The position numbers were made by a program, and so were the translations under genes. A DNA stretch of 64,000 nucleotides from Pomphorhynchus laevis. Lineage: Eukaryota > Acanthocephala > Palaeacanthocephala > Echinorhynchida > Pomphorhynchidae. A model generated the notes under the pieces. It was not told the DNA's origin. It was given only the letters and a program-made list of their open reading frames with translations, and did not search any database. Of this stretch, positions 18,717-30,059 are shown piece after piece (position 1 is the stretch's first letter; the number at the start of each line of letters is the position of its first letter). Where the stretch lies: NCBI GenBank assembly GCA_012934845.2, contig WNNJ02002909.1, positions 19,232 to 83,231 of the forward strand, in the 5' to 3' direction.

Positions 18717-18870
18717 ATCTTAAAATTCAAGATACACTGTCGTGCCAGGATGTTCAAATTTGATATATTATTTTTTATTTCAATTGTGACCCGTTAGGTA
18801 TTGTTCTACTGTTGCCCATTAGGGGACTTTGAAAGTCTTTGTTTATTTGATTTACAATAAATATTTTTTT
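18717..18870 (+). mobile_element. RLE-type 3' UTR stub (inverted copy of 49705-49861)
   Basis: About 154 bp match the reverse complement of 49705-49861 closely, from GATCTTAAAATTC to CAATAAATATTTTTTT. At 49.7 kb the same sequence directly follows RLE coding sequence on the minus strand, so this is a heavily 5'-truncated RLE insertion, the only plus-strand one. It contains GCCC-ATTA-GGGG and GACTTTGAAAGTC inverted repeats. Confidence 0.65.
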
Positions 18871-18895
18871 ATATCTTATACTAATAATAATAATC

Positions 18896-20090
18896 TCCAA
18901 CTGGTTGCAACTCCATTTCCTTTTCAACCTTATGGAATGATTCACTTAAAACAGATGCTAAGGTGTCTTTAATTGCGTTATGTCTTACAATTGTTCCACC
19001 GCCAACTCTACATGATAGAGCATGCTCCACACTTAGTTGTGATCCGCAAGAGCAAATACCCCCAAATCTACCATATTCAAGTCAATATCGTATAGCAATC
19101 GAGTCTCTAAACTGTTGATTGTTTAAGTAAAATCCAGTAGAAGCTTGAGGTCTTGCCGTTAGCCACGTAGATGATCCTCTATATGAAGCATAATCAACAA
19201 CATGTTTCAATCTATCAGATGCTTGTTTTAAAATGTCCTTTCTGCTTCACCTGTTGATTTCTTCCTTTCTCGTTTTCTCGTATACAATGCAAAATTTTTT
19301 CCTATGTTACTTTTAATTCATCCGGATCCTGTTCAAGTAAATTCGATATTGATAAAGTCTTTGAAACTTCGAATTCTTCTAAATTGTGTTTTGTTGAATC
19401 TCTAATGCCTAAACCTACATAACGTATGGGCAGCCGTATCATTTTCTGAAGAGTATCGTCTAATGCATTGACGCTGATAATTTGTTCTTTAAATATTTTT
19501 ATCTCTTCCGATAGTTTTTGAAACCATATTTCTTCTGTTCTGATTGTTCGTTGAATATAAGTCCATTGTAACTGAATCGCCTGTGAAAAAAGTGTATATG
19601 CTACATATCCATAAGTCTCCACAACTTCACTTATTAATTTAACGTGTTCCTGTCATGCATTACTTTCTCTTTAACTTGTTTTTCAATATATATTTCCTTT
19701 CCTATATAGCTTCCAAGCAGTTTGATACCACGATCTGTCACGGAAACATTTTTTCTACGAAATATTTATTGTCTTCCTTCGAAGTCCAGTCATTTATTAA
19801 CAGAAAGCATTTAGGAGCATTGACATAAAAGCCATAATGTGGTCCGATTAACTTTAATATCCTCCATATCAAAGTAAGATCACATATGTTACCTACTGTT
19901 ACCTACAAATGTAGCATTATCTGCATACCATATTTGATTGATCTGAGGTACAATGTTTTGGATATGTTCAATAAAAGGCAAGGTAGCTGCAGCAAACGCC
20001 GCCATCCCGGTTGGCTTTTGCTCAGCACCGGTAGATACTGCAGAAGCCTTGGCTAAATCTTCATCGAACCCCTTCATGGGTTTGGGTTTT
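18896..20090 (-). mobile_element. RLE-type LINE, middle part, decayed (RLE-d)
   Basis: The minus strand reads AAATLPFIEHIQN, QIWYADNATFVG (about 19914-19935), LIGPHYGFYVNAPK, QLQWTYIQRT, RYVGLGIRDS, SYRGSSTWLTA, CSCGSQLSVEHALSC (complete knuckle) and VRHNAIKDTLAS. It ends at 18896 before the nuclease domain, beside ATACTAATAATAATAA. Many frame changes are present. The RT catalytic box reads ADN where the best copy reads ADD. Confidence 0.8.
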
Positions 20091-20109
20091 AATATCCGTT
20101 TTTCATTAT

Positions 20110-21066
20110 AGAAAAAGATGAGCTAACTTACCCACACTGCAGCAGATGTCACAAATGGGGGCACTGGGCCTCCAGCTGTAGTGGGACCCCAACATGCGGG
20201 GTTTGCAGTTCAGCTTCCTGTCAAACTCTACTATCGAACGACCGATGGTGCCCCCCATCCTGTTCGAACTATGGGGGAGTCATCCTGCCTGGGGTAGGAT
20301 ATGGAGTATGTTCAAAGAATATAGAATCCTGTTCATCAAACCGGTCAAACCTTCTACTTATTCGCAAGTGCCCGCTCCGCGAATGGATGACTCTGAGATA
20401 TTACGTACGATGGACGTTAAATTATAAGTTTCCCATCGCAAACTTGAAAATCTAATTCTTATGGCTTTGGGTGTAGTGAATACTCATCCTACGCTACCTG
20501 TTTCGGCAGTTCTTCCGGAGTCGAAGAACAGGGGGCTTCGGCCCATACTGTCGACCGCTTAAGATCGGTAAAATGCTGAGTGGCAAACAGCATAGGGGAA
20601 ATGAAGACGCTGTCTAGGGGCAAGTACCGACCCCGGATGGGGCTAGTGGCGGGAAGGGTAACCATCCTGCACTTAGCTCTGTCTAGGTAGGCAACCCATC
20701 ATCCAACTAATCTATCACAATGCAGAGCACTCGTGAGCCTTTTTCACTAAATGTAATTCAGTGGAATTCGGGAGGTGTTTCTGCCCTTAGACTTTTACCT
20801 GGTAGAGATGCAGGTGTTATAGTCCTTCAGGAGACGCAGTATATCCGTCTTCCCCGGGACATTACTTGATTTATCCCAAAGCATATCTGTTCCCACTATA
20901 CTCCGTACATAACCCCACCTCACTCCCCTTCATCTCAAGGAACTGAGATGAAGAGGAGAACAGAACTGGTCGTTGGATCAATGCAGCACTTCACAGAGCT
21001 AGGAACGGTTATCTTATTCACAAACCCCCATCCCCTACCTTTCATTGCACATCGACAAATTCTACC
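20110..21066 (+). mobile_element. Jockey-like LINE, internal part (JK-c)
   Basis: Starts within ORF1 (DELTYPHCSRCHKWGHWASSC, CGVCSSASC, VHPAWGR), runs through an eroded tail (GNEDAV, PDGASG) into ORF2 (REPFSLNVIQWNSGG, VLQETQYIRL), and ends in the endonuclease at 21066. A deletion of about 215 bp at 20938-20958 is marked by a 15-bp inverted copy of the flanking sequence. It is dead, with several frame breaks. Confidence 0.8.
20923..20958. repeat. 15-bp inverted repeat at a deletion point
   Basis: The left arm is CTCCCCTTCATCTCA (20923-20937) and the right arm is TGAGATGAAGAGGAG (20944-20958), with a 6-base loop. The right arm is the exact reverse complement of the undamaged family sequence CTCCTCTTCATCTCA seen in JK-e near 43670. 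Confidence 0.85.
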
Positions 21067-21473
21067 CATGGCGAGAGGCGATCGGGCTTAATTATCTCTT
21101 TATTATTATTTATTAATAATGAAGAGTGGTCCCGCTTCATCATCGAGTGCCTCTACGTCTTTCGACAACGCGATCTTGTGGCTTTGACGTGTGCTTGCAG
21201 ATAAGTCAATAGAGAGGGCATGCTCGAGGTTTGAACCATGTACATAGAGTTTGCAACGCACACGCTTTCACCATTCGGCCACGCGGAGGCTAATTATTAA
21301 TAATAACCAAGATAACTGGAACATATCAAATGCCAATAATATGTAAATCTTATGTAAATCATAAGATTTATTCATAGATACCACAATCGTATTTGTACAA
21401 ATCAATGCAGTTACCGTGATCCTTATTCACAAACCTCCGTCCCCTACCTTTCATTGCACATCAACAAATTCTA
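21013..21473 (+). repeat. 52-bp direct repeat around the SINE
   Basis: 21013-21064 recurs at 21422-21473 with about four mismatches. Both are Jockey-like endonuclease sequence (HKPPSPTFHCTST). The 357 bp between them hold the SINE and unassigned DNA. Either two different Jockey-like copies meet here, or a duplication accompanied the insertion. Confidence 0.7.
21080..21290 (-). mobile_element. tRNA-derived SINE (one copy)
   Basis: The minus strand begins GCCTCCGCGTGGCCGAATGG, containing an A-box (TGGCCGAATGG), and about 50 bases later has a B-box (GGTTCAAACC). The anticodon-like loop reads TTGCAAA. The 3' acceptor strand does not pair with the 5' end, so this is not a functional tRNA. A body of about 120 bp follows, then an AT tail (ATTATTAATAAATAATAATA). 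TAATTAT at 21089-21095 and 21291-21297 may be the target duplication, but the region is AT-rich, so that is weak. Confidence 0.6.
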
Positions 21474-23460
21474 TCCTCGACATTTTACTGCTTCACTCGA
21501 GGTGGTTGTTGAAACTCCTCTGGACGGAGCAGTCGCGCCAGCAATTGTCCACCTCTCATGACTTAATTCGTTGGAGAATTGAGGAAGATATGTTGCTTCG
21601 AAGGAGGTTTCACTTTGATCCGATCAGTAGCCTTCTTTCAAGCGGCTATCCAACTCTTTCCCATAATAGGAAATGAGAGTCTGACCGAATTTAATATCTA
21701 CCTCTTTTCGCAAGCTACCGCGATACTATCGACTACCTATAAAGGTCCTATATACAATCCCACTCCGACAAAACTCAAAGTCCTAGCGAAATTGCTTAAC
21801 CTCCCTAATCTCTCTGTTTCCGCCAGACATGTTCTCTCGAATGAATACTGGAGCACTAGATATAGGTTCCAGCTGAATAAGAATAGGACGAGTATCATTC
21901 GCCTTAGTCCTTCTCAGTCTTTCTTTTGAAAGATTTTGAAGAGGGAGAAGTTTGTTTGCCGGAAGGATATAGCATTAGGTTGGATAGGGAATGTAGGCCT
22001 TTATGAAGTTTTGAAGGATTCACTAGCCCTACACAGCTATGGAGCCACTCAATCACCTCAACCAATCCCGCCTTGGTGTAACTTCAGGAGTAGGGATCTA
22101 TCTGTTACGGATATCCTTTACTCTAGAGGTCCACTCATGGGCACTTACAATTCTGTCGCTTCACTTTCTTCTCGTATCTGTCAGCTTTTGACAGCTGATC
22201 AGAGAAGAGAGGTGGCCGTCACAATGCTTTTAGCCTCCCCATCCGATGTAGCAGGCATCAATATTAATAAGCGTGTTTTTATTCCTAAGAAATAATCCTA
22301 ATCATGCCCTAAAGATCTGCGACCCATCTCGATTCAAAATGCCCTCGTGTCGATTTACAAAAAAGCTCTTGCGCGTAAAATCCGCGGCCATTTAAGTAGG
22401 CGTAATTTGATCCCTCCACGTTTTCATGGGTTCGTCAAAGGTCGCTCGGTCCATTCAGCAGTTGGTGAGGGAGAGCAGTTTTGTCGGGATAATAGCCATC
22501 GTCTAGCTGTGGCTGTTTTTCTTGACTTTTTTGCTGCATTTGACCGCATCTCCATTCCTTTTGTGATCTCTTCTCTCAGGTCCGTAGGGTTGCCGGCGAG
22601 AATTGTTAACAAGGTGGAGATCCTGTTGTATACCAAGCGATTTTAATATGAAGACGACCCTGATGCGCGTCAGTTCTACCCTATTACGGGTGTAGCTCAA
22701 CGATCCACACTTTCTCCTATATTATATCTTGCTGCCTCCATTAACCTATTCAAAATATTTAAACGCGAACAACGTCTTGTGGTGTACGCTGATGACACCA
22801 CAGCCCTGTTCACTGGACACAGGTGTAAAGACGTAGTCTCTGACATCAGCCGTTTCTTTTTAAGATTAAAAGTCCAGTTACACATATCCAATCTTATTTT
22901 AAACTCCGCTAAATCGCAAGCGGTTGTATTTCATAACACCCCTGCTACAAAGCAAAAACTTAAGAGATTAGCACTCTCTGCGCTTTCCTCCATATTTGCC
23001 TCTGAACCCAACCCCACCTTCACAAATCGAGGTAAATACCTGGGGTTCACCGTTACAGTAAACTTGTCGGCAAAAGCTGACCTGGATAGACTCAAACGTA
23101 TCCTGAAGAAAGATAGGTGGGCCCTGAAACGGGCTCAGCATCTGTCATTAAAAGGGAAAACCCAGGTGCGCCTTTGAGGCACTTGGGCTATCTCGGGATT
23201 AGTATTCTTTTTAAGAGGACGTCCCCCAGAGCAAAGGCTAAGGTTTCTTAAGCTCCTCGTCTCTCGTTTACCCAGCATAGTCCGCGCCGATTGGATTCTT
23301 CGGGGGGGGGTGAAAGACCCCGGGTGGTTCAGTCGGAAGGCGGCGTGTTGGATCGGTTGGGGGCTCAGATTCCCCTGGACCTGAGGCCATAGAAGAGAAA
23401 GTAGAAGACAAGGAATAGTTGAAGACCGAAGTTGTTCTGCCGTGTTTTCTGACTATGTTG
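21420..23460 (+). mobile_element. Jockey-like LINE, endonuclease end to 3' end (JK-d)
   Basis: A 5'-truncated copy. It reads STSHDLIRWRIEED, then the linker, then RT: PKDLRPISIQNALVSIYKKAL, RFHGFVKGRSVHSAV, AVFLDFFAAFDRISIP, VVYADDTTALFTG (YADD at 22785-22796), LKYLGF-like YLGFTVTVN, and the C-terminus VKDPGWFSRKAACWIGWGL. Frames change about six times. The 3' UTR runs to about 23460. Confidence 0.85.
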
Positions 23461-23889
23461 TTATTTGTCTGTTTTTTTTTGCATGCTACTTATAAATTAC
23501 TGATCTTGTGCTGATTTTACTATTTTCTTCTTGATGTTATTTTTACAGTAACCTAGTTTAAAATATGCATCTATTAAATTATTTTAATGATTTTGAAGAA
23601 AGCCAATATCATTACCTATTGTTGCAATTATTAAAATTTCATTATTTAATGTATTATATTTTATATTATATGGTATGCATGAATGCTCATGCAAAAATAT
23701 GTTTCTTGTAAATTTAAATGTTATCTTTACGATATAAATTAAAAGTAATTTTAATTGATGTTAATTTATGGTATACATGAATGATCATGCAAAAACACGT
23801 TTCTTGTGAATTTAAATATGTCATCTTTATGATGACATAATGTTAAAAAATAATAAATAATGTTAAAAAACTAAGCAAGGAATATATAT
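23461..23889. other. AT-rich spacer with a short duplicated motif
   Basis: No gene. GGTATGCATGAATGCTCATGC (one base longer than shown matches) recurs in altered form near 23770 followed by TTTCTTGT and TAAATAT in both, so an AT-rich block of about 100 bp was duplicated. Confidence 0.5.
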
Positions 23890-24153
23890 AATAGTATTGC
23901 ACGGATGTGCTGGGTATACAACGGTCCAGGATTTATTACGAAATACGGCATTTATACTAAATGGTGTTGCTTGATAGACTGGACTTCGATTCACGACTTT
24001 CAGTCACCATGTCACTTCTAGACGACCGATGAGAAACCGGCAAAACTCATCAGTAGAATGAAGTACTCACTGGCTGTTTCGGTTGCCTGTGTGACATTGT
24101 AAATAAAGGCGTTTCCGACACTTTGCTTAATTGTCAAAGGCTCTCGCTCTTAA
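23890..24153 (+). repeat. 264-bp direct repeat, left copy
   Basis: About 95 percent identical to 24254-24517 by eye (roughly 13 differences, no net length change), 364 bp apart. It contains AATAAAGG near its right end and an internal GATGAG...CTCATC hairpin. No coding sequence. The pair with a 100-bp middle could be a two-copy tandem duplication or a miniature element with long terminal repeats; I cannot decide. Confidence 0.85.
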
Positions 24154-24253
24154 CCAGATCGAATTACTGTGCGGACCATCCTTAAACACTAGGCAGAGGT
24201 TGTTGCTGAATTGTCGCTGCACTCGTTGGATCCTTAATGTATACGGCGGGAAT

Positions 24254-24517
24254 AATAGTATTGCACGGATGTGCTTATTAGACAACGGTCCAGGATTTCT
24301 TTAGAAATACGGCATTTATACTAAATGGTGTTGCTTGATAGACTGGACTTCGATTTACGACTTTCAGTCACCATGTCACTTCTAGACGACCAATGAGAAA
24401 CCGGCAACACTCATCAGTAGAATGAAGTACTCACTGGCTGTTTCGGTTGCCTGTGTGACATTGTGAATAAAGGCGTTTCCGACACTTTGCTTAATTGTCA
24501 AAGGCTTACGCTCTTAA
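24254..24517 (+). repeat. 264-bp direct repeat, right copy
   Basis: Partner of 23890-24153. The 100 bp between the two copies (24154-24253) has no protein match. The internal hairpin has one changed arm base (AATGAG). Confidence 0.85.
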
Positions 24518-24885
24518 ATTTGCCGGCAAAATGTCTGCGATCCTTGCGCTAGAGTCGATAATTTCATCGGCGAGTTTTATCGTCGATATAATATGAATTA
24601 TAAACATTCTTTTCTCATTTATTCTTATATTAAAAATGCAAAATTAAAAGTTGTTAGTCATTGGGCCCAATTTTAAAGTTTATCCAAAAGTATAAAAATC
24701 GTAAGGTCAATACGTTCATTGCCTTACAATAGAGACTTGAGATTCTGAATATACAAACTTTGACGACTAGTCGAAACTTATGCGGTATTATTATTAATAT
24801 TTCAGCTGCATACAAAAGTATAACTTAATTGGCTGGTTTAATGCAAAAATAATAACAATAAAAAATAAAAATATTCACAAATATG
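24518..24885. other. AT-rich spacer, no gene seen
   Basis: Poly-A/T runs and ATAATAACAATAAAAAATAA next to the following CR1 3' end. No frame of interest. Confidence 0.55.
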
Positions 24886-24889
24886 GAAA

Positions 24890-25705
24890 AGCAGCGCTCC
24901 TTATTGCTTCATGCATGGGTAAATTCTTTTTAAATTCGGATAAGCTGTCACAATAAATTTTTGCATCTTTAAGCTTATTCCATAATCCGATCAAATTGAA
25001 CAGGTCTTGATTTCCTTACCTTATCTGTTCGCAGGGTTAGACCATGACCTCGGAGAACATTCGATGAGCACAGATGAATGCATTCTCGAAGATGATGATT
25101 CGATTGATTAAAACTTTGCCAAACCATACACATGTCAATGTACCGGCGGGTCCACCTCATGGTCTCAAGCCGAAGTACATTTAGTCTTTCAAGGTAGGGT
25201 AATGATTACAACATCGAAGCTAGCCTGGCTGCTTTATGAGGTACACTCTCTGAACGAATAGGTTATATTGAGTTATGGGGGTACACAGAGCAGCATACAA
25301 AAGTCGGCTCAACACATGGGCAAGCATTAAAGGACGAAGAGCAATTGGTGGAAGTGTTACGAAAGTGCGTCAGACCAATCATCTTATAAACAAGTTGTCA
25401 ATGCGTTCTATATCGCTGCCTTGATAATTATAAATAGTAATGACTGACTTTGAGCAACTCCGCCGAAAGCACGTAAATGTTTGCATTTCGATATATTCAC
25501 GACTAACTTATTGATAACAGACCACTTTCCGACTTCATCAATGTCCCGTTGCAACATAGCTATACTAGTTGGTGAATGAACCGCCCTCCACATTTTCGAA
25601 TCATCTGCGTACAAAACCATTGGAGACTCAATGAATTCGGGAAAATTGTTAATGTATACACTGAATAACAAGAGAACCAATACTGAGCTTCGGACACCAC
25701 TATAT
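24890..25705 (-). mobile_element. CR1-like LINE, RT end and 3' end (CR1-f)
   Basis: The minus strand reads SSVLVLLLFSVYINNFPEF, VLYADDSKMWRAV (YADD), IDEVGKWSVINKLVVNISKCKHLRA, and the C-terminal VLRGHGLTLRTDKVRKSRPVQFDRIME. It is 5'-truncated in the RT palm. Part of the thumb is missing or unreadable between 25400 and 25160. Frame breaks are present. Confidence 0.8.
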
Positions 25706-25869
25706 TACATGGCCATAAAGAAAAGTCGAAATTATCTACATGTACATAATAACAGAAATCGGCAGCAACGAGATTCAACAACGAACTGGTTAAAAGTTTC
25801 TCGGTTATAACTACTTACAAGATAAAAATACACAGTATCTAATTCGGAAAATCATTTGGACGCAAAAAG
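25706..25869. other. Short spacer, no gene seen
   Basis: Nothing recognised on either strand. Confidence 0.4.
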
Positions 25870-25879
25870 CATGCAGTTG

Positions 25880-26985
25880 AAACACCAAAGGAGATGTCTT
25901 CGAGCATCTTGATGTAGTCTGTGATTTCCCGAAATGTCAAGTATGGGCGACCGTTTTAGATCCAGCTGTTAATGCTAAAAATTTACTCCGCAAAACGTTT
26001 GTGTGCGGTTTTGTGCGGCAGAAAAATGGCGCACACCTGCTTTTGTTGGAACAAGCTTTACCGATTCAATTGCGACGAACAGGCAAACTACGGAACCGAT
26101 TGTTGCAAATGACTTAAATCAAAGTCATTTGTATACGCTGGATCCAGTAAATAATCGAGACAGTCGGGAATATTTAGTCAAAAATTGTGAGCGTCTATAA
26201 CGATCAATCCTTGATGGAACTTCAGTTACAATCATCTCAGCAAAGTGTTTCGTCATTGAGAGAATCGGGTACGGAGGTCCAATAACCAAAACGAAAAGAC
26301 GAAAGCGGTAAAAGCGGTAAACGTTCACTCCAGGACAAAATCGAAAGTTACTTATTAACTTCACACGACTACCACTCGGACTCATAAATTGAATGTCATC
26401 CTTCTCAAACACAGAACAGTCCGAAGTATATTATTATTCATCCAGATGAAATGCATTTACTCCTAGAACAATCTGACGATGATGTGGAAGTGAGATACGT
26501 AAAGTAGGTTACATAAATAGAAAAAATTTTCTGATATATGTACTAGTGATGTTATAAATGAAAACGATTGAAGTCGCACCTCTAAGAGACACACTTATGC
26601 TATTTTTAGCAATGTTCAAGAATCGTCATCAATCGATGTACAAACTCGTGTTGACGAGGACGTCATCTCAATCCGCTTGATCTTATCAGATATTTTCGTA
26701 GAAGGGGAGGAGGATATTGTGTGTAGGCTGAATTTTAGGAGCTTATTCGGGATAGGTAAAAAATCGAAGGATGTATGCTCACGATTACTAAAGATAGTTT
26801 TCGCCTTAAAGGAGGATGCAAGAAATGTGTTAGCAAGAGGCTATCGATTAATATGTAAGATGGTCTAAATATTAAAAGATCTTTCATTTAAGGAATCACT
26901 ACTGCTTAAACGTGTACGTGCTGATATGTCGTCCAGAATAGATAAAGGGAAAAGTAATTTAACATTAAAAAAATTCGTGTAGTGC
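25880..26985 (+). pseudogene. CR1-g ORF1
   Basis: The finger CDFPKCQVWATVLDPAV and KTFVCGFV appears at 25920-26020, with a frame change right after. The linker at 26050-26600 is hardly readable. The RRM-like part resumes with FSNVQESSSIDVQTRVDED (26595), LFGIGKKSKD, RLLKIVFALKEDARNVLARGYRL and ILKDLSF. A stop follows CKMV at 26868. Confidence 0.75.
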
Positions 26986-26999
26986 GTCGACGACCATTC

Positions 27000-29880
27000 G
27001 TGTGATGGAAAGATCTAATCTTCTCTCAGAAAGTAGTTCAGGATCAGGTGAGCTAGTATCTTTTGATGTGGCGCCAAAAGCAAACCTGAAGAGTAGTGCT
27101 ACTTCCATTAAAGTTGCATATACAAACATAAGAAGTATTCTATCTCAATTGGATGAACTTACAATTTGGGTAACCTTACATAAACCGGTGATTCTGGCTC
27201 TTATTGAGAGTTTGGTGCATGAGGAAATATCGGACTGTGTGATGGATATTCCAGGTTATACCTTATACCGGGTCGATAGTTTCTCGAAGGGGCGAGGAGT
27301 CGTTCTTTATGTCAAAACAAACTTACTGATTAATTCGGTAGTCAAATTTGTAAATGTAGTGGGAACATGTGAGTTTCTGACAGTCGAATTATCGCATCCA
27401 GAAGGTCATTTTGGAATTGGTGTGTGATATCGGTCTCCACAAACTTACTTGTTGGACGATGAATTCGTTCGCGTACTAAGGAAATGCTCAAAACAGAAAG
27501 AATACCTACTAGTCAGTGACTTCAATATTCCATGTGCTGGTCATGAAAGGCGTTATATACTAGCTAACGACATTTCCAAACCTGACATATACTTGTGGAA
27601 TTTTCTTACAAATACCTTATGCTAGAGCAACATGTGCAATCGTCTACCAGGCTAATGGATAATCATGAATCTCGTCTTGACCTAATATTTTCTAAATTGA
27701 TCACGAATGTGAGTAATGTTAAATATTGGAGTTCTACTGGTTTGAGTGATCATTGCATGATATCGTTTGACTACATGCACATTTCTGTTATTTCGAAAAT
27801 AATGCTGAATCAATGATCTGGAAAAGGTCATGGCAAAGAACTGATGCTAATGCATTGTTTAAGGCTGCATCAGTTGCTACCCTTTCTTATAGTAGTAATA
27901 ACGTTGATGAGCGGTGGCAGGTGATGCATTCGACCTTAATAAAACTCTCGAACGAGTTCGCTACTTTTCGACGTGTGTACAGAAGCAAGTTTTTGCCATG
28001 GTTTGATCCGGAACTAAGGTCTGCTATAATCACAGAAATTTTTTTCCAGCTTAGTCTCCACTACAGTTCTTATATTAAGCAGTTCTATGTCGCAATTTAG
28101 TCAATCGCATTAAGATAAAAAGAGACAAAACTTTGAAGGTGAGATTGCTGAAAATTTTAGTAGTAATCCCAAGAGATTTTGGTCGTATGTCAGAGGAGCA
28201 AGAGTTCTGTCTGCGGCAATTTCTTTACAAGATTGCGGTACAAATGTAACCTCACTTGTCATGATAACTGAGGTGCTTGCATCAACTTTTGAGCTTAAGA
28301 CAGTTTATTTCTATGAAATTTGTGAGGATACAACAGTAAGTCATGCCTACAGAAATAACATTCAGATATTAGTATCTGCTAAAGAGGTCTACGATGAAAT
28401 GTCTAGACTACCTATAGCATCTACTGCAAGCCCCGACGAAGTTCATCAATGTCTTCTTAAATTACTTGCTCTATACATAGCGGAATCATTGGCGTCATTA
28501 TTTTAATTGATCTTGCGTAGATCAAGATTACCAAATAACTGGGATACAGCCATTGTTGTTCCGATTTTCAAACATGAGGACAGAAATAGAGCCGGTAATT
28601 ATCATGCAATAAGCCTTAATAGTGTGGTCTGCAAAGTCCTTGAGCGGATATTAAAGAGACGTTTATATGCTAATTTGAATTCACTGGGAATCCTGAATAG
28701 GGCACACGACAGACTTCGTTCTGGTCGCTCATGCCTCACGAAGATTGGGTTGCACTCGTGAAGTCAACCCAAGTGTATTTTCATGCACTCGTGAAGATAG
28801 GGTTGAGCATGTTGTTGAAGGTTATTGCGTTGACGCAATATTTTTAGATTTCAGTCGAGCGTTTAATAGGGTTCCGCATCGGATATTGTTAGATGTTCTT
28901 GAGAATTGCAATGTTGACTCGATGATTCTTTACTGAATCACAGATTTTTTCCACATGAGATCATTTAGAGTTCGTGTCGGACGGTGCCTGTCTTCTCGTA
29001 CTTATACTATTGAAGCCTCATCCGGGATCTGTTCTAGCCAATTGCTATTTAATATCTTTGCCAATCAGCTATTGAACTCGCTGAAAAGTTAAGATTCTTG
29101 CATTTGCCGATGACATCAAATGTGGAAGGTGATTAAGGATCTAGAAAATTGTGAAGTTATTCAGAGCATGTTGAACCTTGTTCATTGTTGGTCCATAACA
29201 ACAGAAATTAGTTTAAATAGAAAAAATGTGCTTTAATGAGGATCGGTTGTAGTAACGTGTGCTATAAATCCTATATTGGTGACGAGATCATTACGAATAC
29301 TGCTACCACCAAAGATCTTGGTATAATAGTGCAGATGAATTTAAAGACACGCGCGAATACCGATATAATTTGTAGCAAATCTCGGAAAGTGTGTTACGTT
29401 ATAAAGAACTGTTTTATAAAGTTAATTCCATCTTGTGCTGTGCATTTGTACAATGCGCTGGTGAGACATGTGATTGAATATGCATCAAATCTCCGGCAGG
29501 CAAATTGACGATTTGGAGAGCATATCCAGTCGTTTTACGAAATTGTGTCCATATGCGCAACATCTTACCTATCATTCTCGCTTAATCAGTTAAGGTTTAG
29601 TATCAACACGCGAGATGTAGACTATGCATTGTATTGTTCATCAAGTTGATACGTATCATTCGAATTGTATATTGTTTAATAAGGGAATGGGATGTGGAGG
29701 AATTTTAAAAAATGGTAGTTTTGAGTCACGGAAGATGCCCTATTTTATTTTCGACTTTCACATCGAGTGATCAACGCGTGGAATAGTCTTCCTGATAACA
29801 TCGATGCTAAATCATTCAAAGTACAGCGTATGCGTTGGATAAGTTGCGAACGTACTCCTTTGCTGGTGAACTACCCGTGA
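27000..29880 (+). pseudogene. CR1-g ORF2 (endonuclease and RT)
   Basis: Endonuclease: VAYTNIRSILSQLDE, ILALIESLVHEE, YRVDSFSKGRGVVLYV, YRSPQTYL, YLLVSDFNIPC, ESRLDLIFSKL, GLSDHCMISF. Linker LPWFDPEL. RT: STASPDEVHQCLLKL, VVPIFKHEDRN, AISLNSVVCKVLER, VDAIFLDFSRAFNRVPHR, ILAFADDIK. The C-terminus near 29760 reads LSHRVINAWNSLPDNI. A short duplication of GGTTGCACTCGTGAAG lies at 28748-28790. Frames are broken throughout. Confidence 0.85.
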
Positions 29881-30059
29881 TGTTTAACGTTTCTGCGACG
29901 AATATTACTGATGTATATTTTTATCTTATATTTTTGTTTTTTTTTTATTTTGATTTTTTCTGTTGTAATTATCTGTGAGCGGTCAAACCAGCCATCTGGC
30001 TATAGACCTGAAGTATAAATAATTAACTGCGATTGCATAAAAACGATTGTATCCATCTA

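Larger units (their letters stand above)
25870..30030 (+). mobile_element. CR1-like LINE, near full length but decayed (CR1-g)
   Basis: Holds the ORF1 finger, RRM-like domain, endonuclease, RT and 3' UTR in order. The 3' end has AGCCATCTGGCT (29990-30001), then GACCTGAAGTATAAATAA. More than ten frame breaks or stops indicate great age. Confidence 0.85.

Noticed and set aside
21232-21290. Functional tRNA gene
   Set aside because: A- and B-boxes are present, but the acceptor stem does not close and the sequence runs on into a SINE-like body.
23980-24140. Possible hammerhead ribozyme (CTGATGAG on the minus strand, GAAAC nearby) in the 264-bp repeats
   Set aside because: The core boxes occur in an order that would need an open-stem-II layout, and the 23 bases between them cannot form the two required stems.
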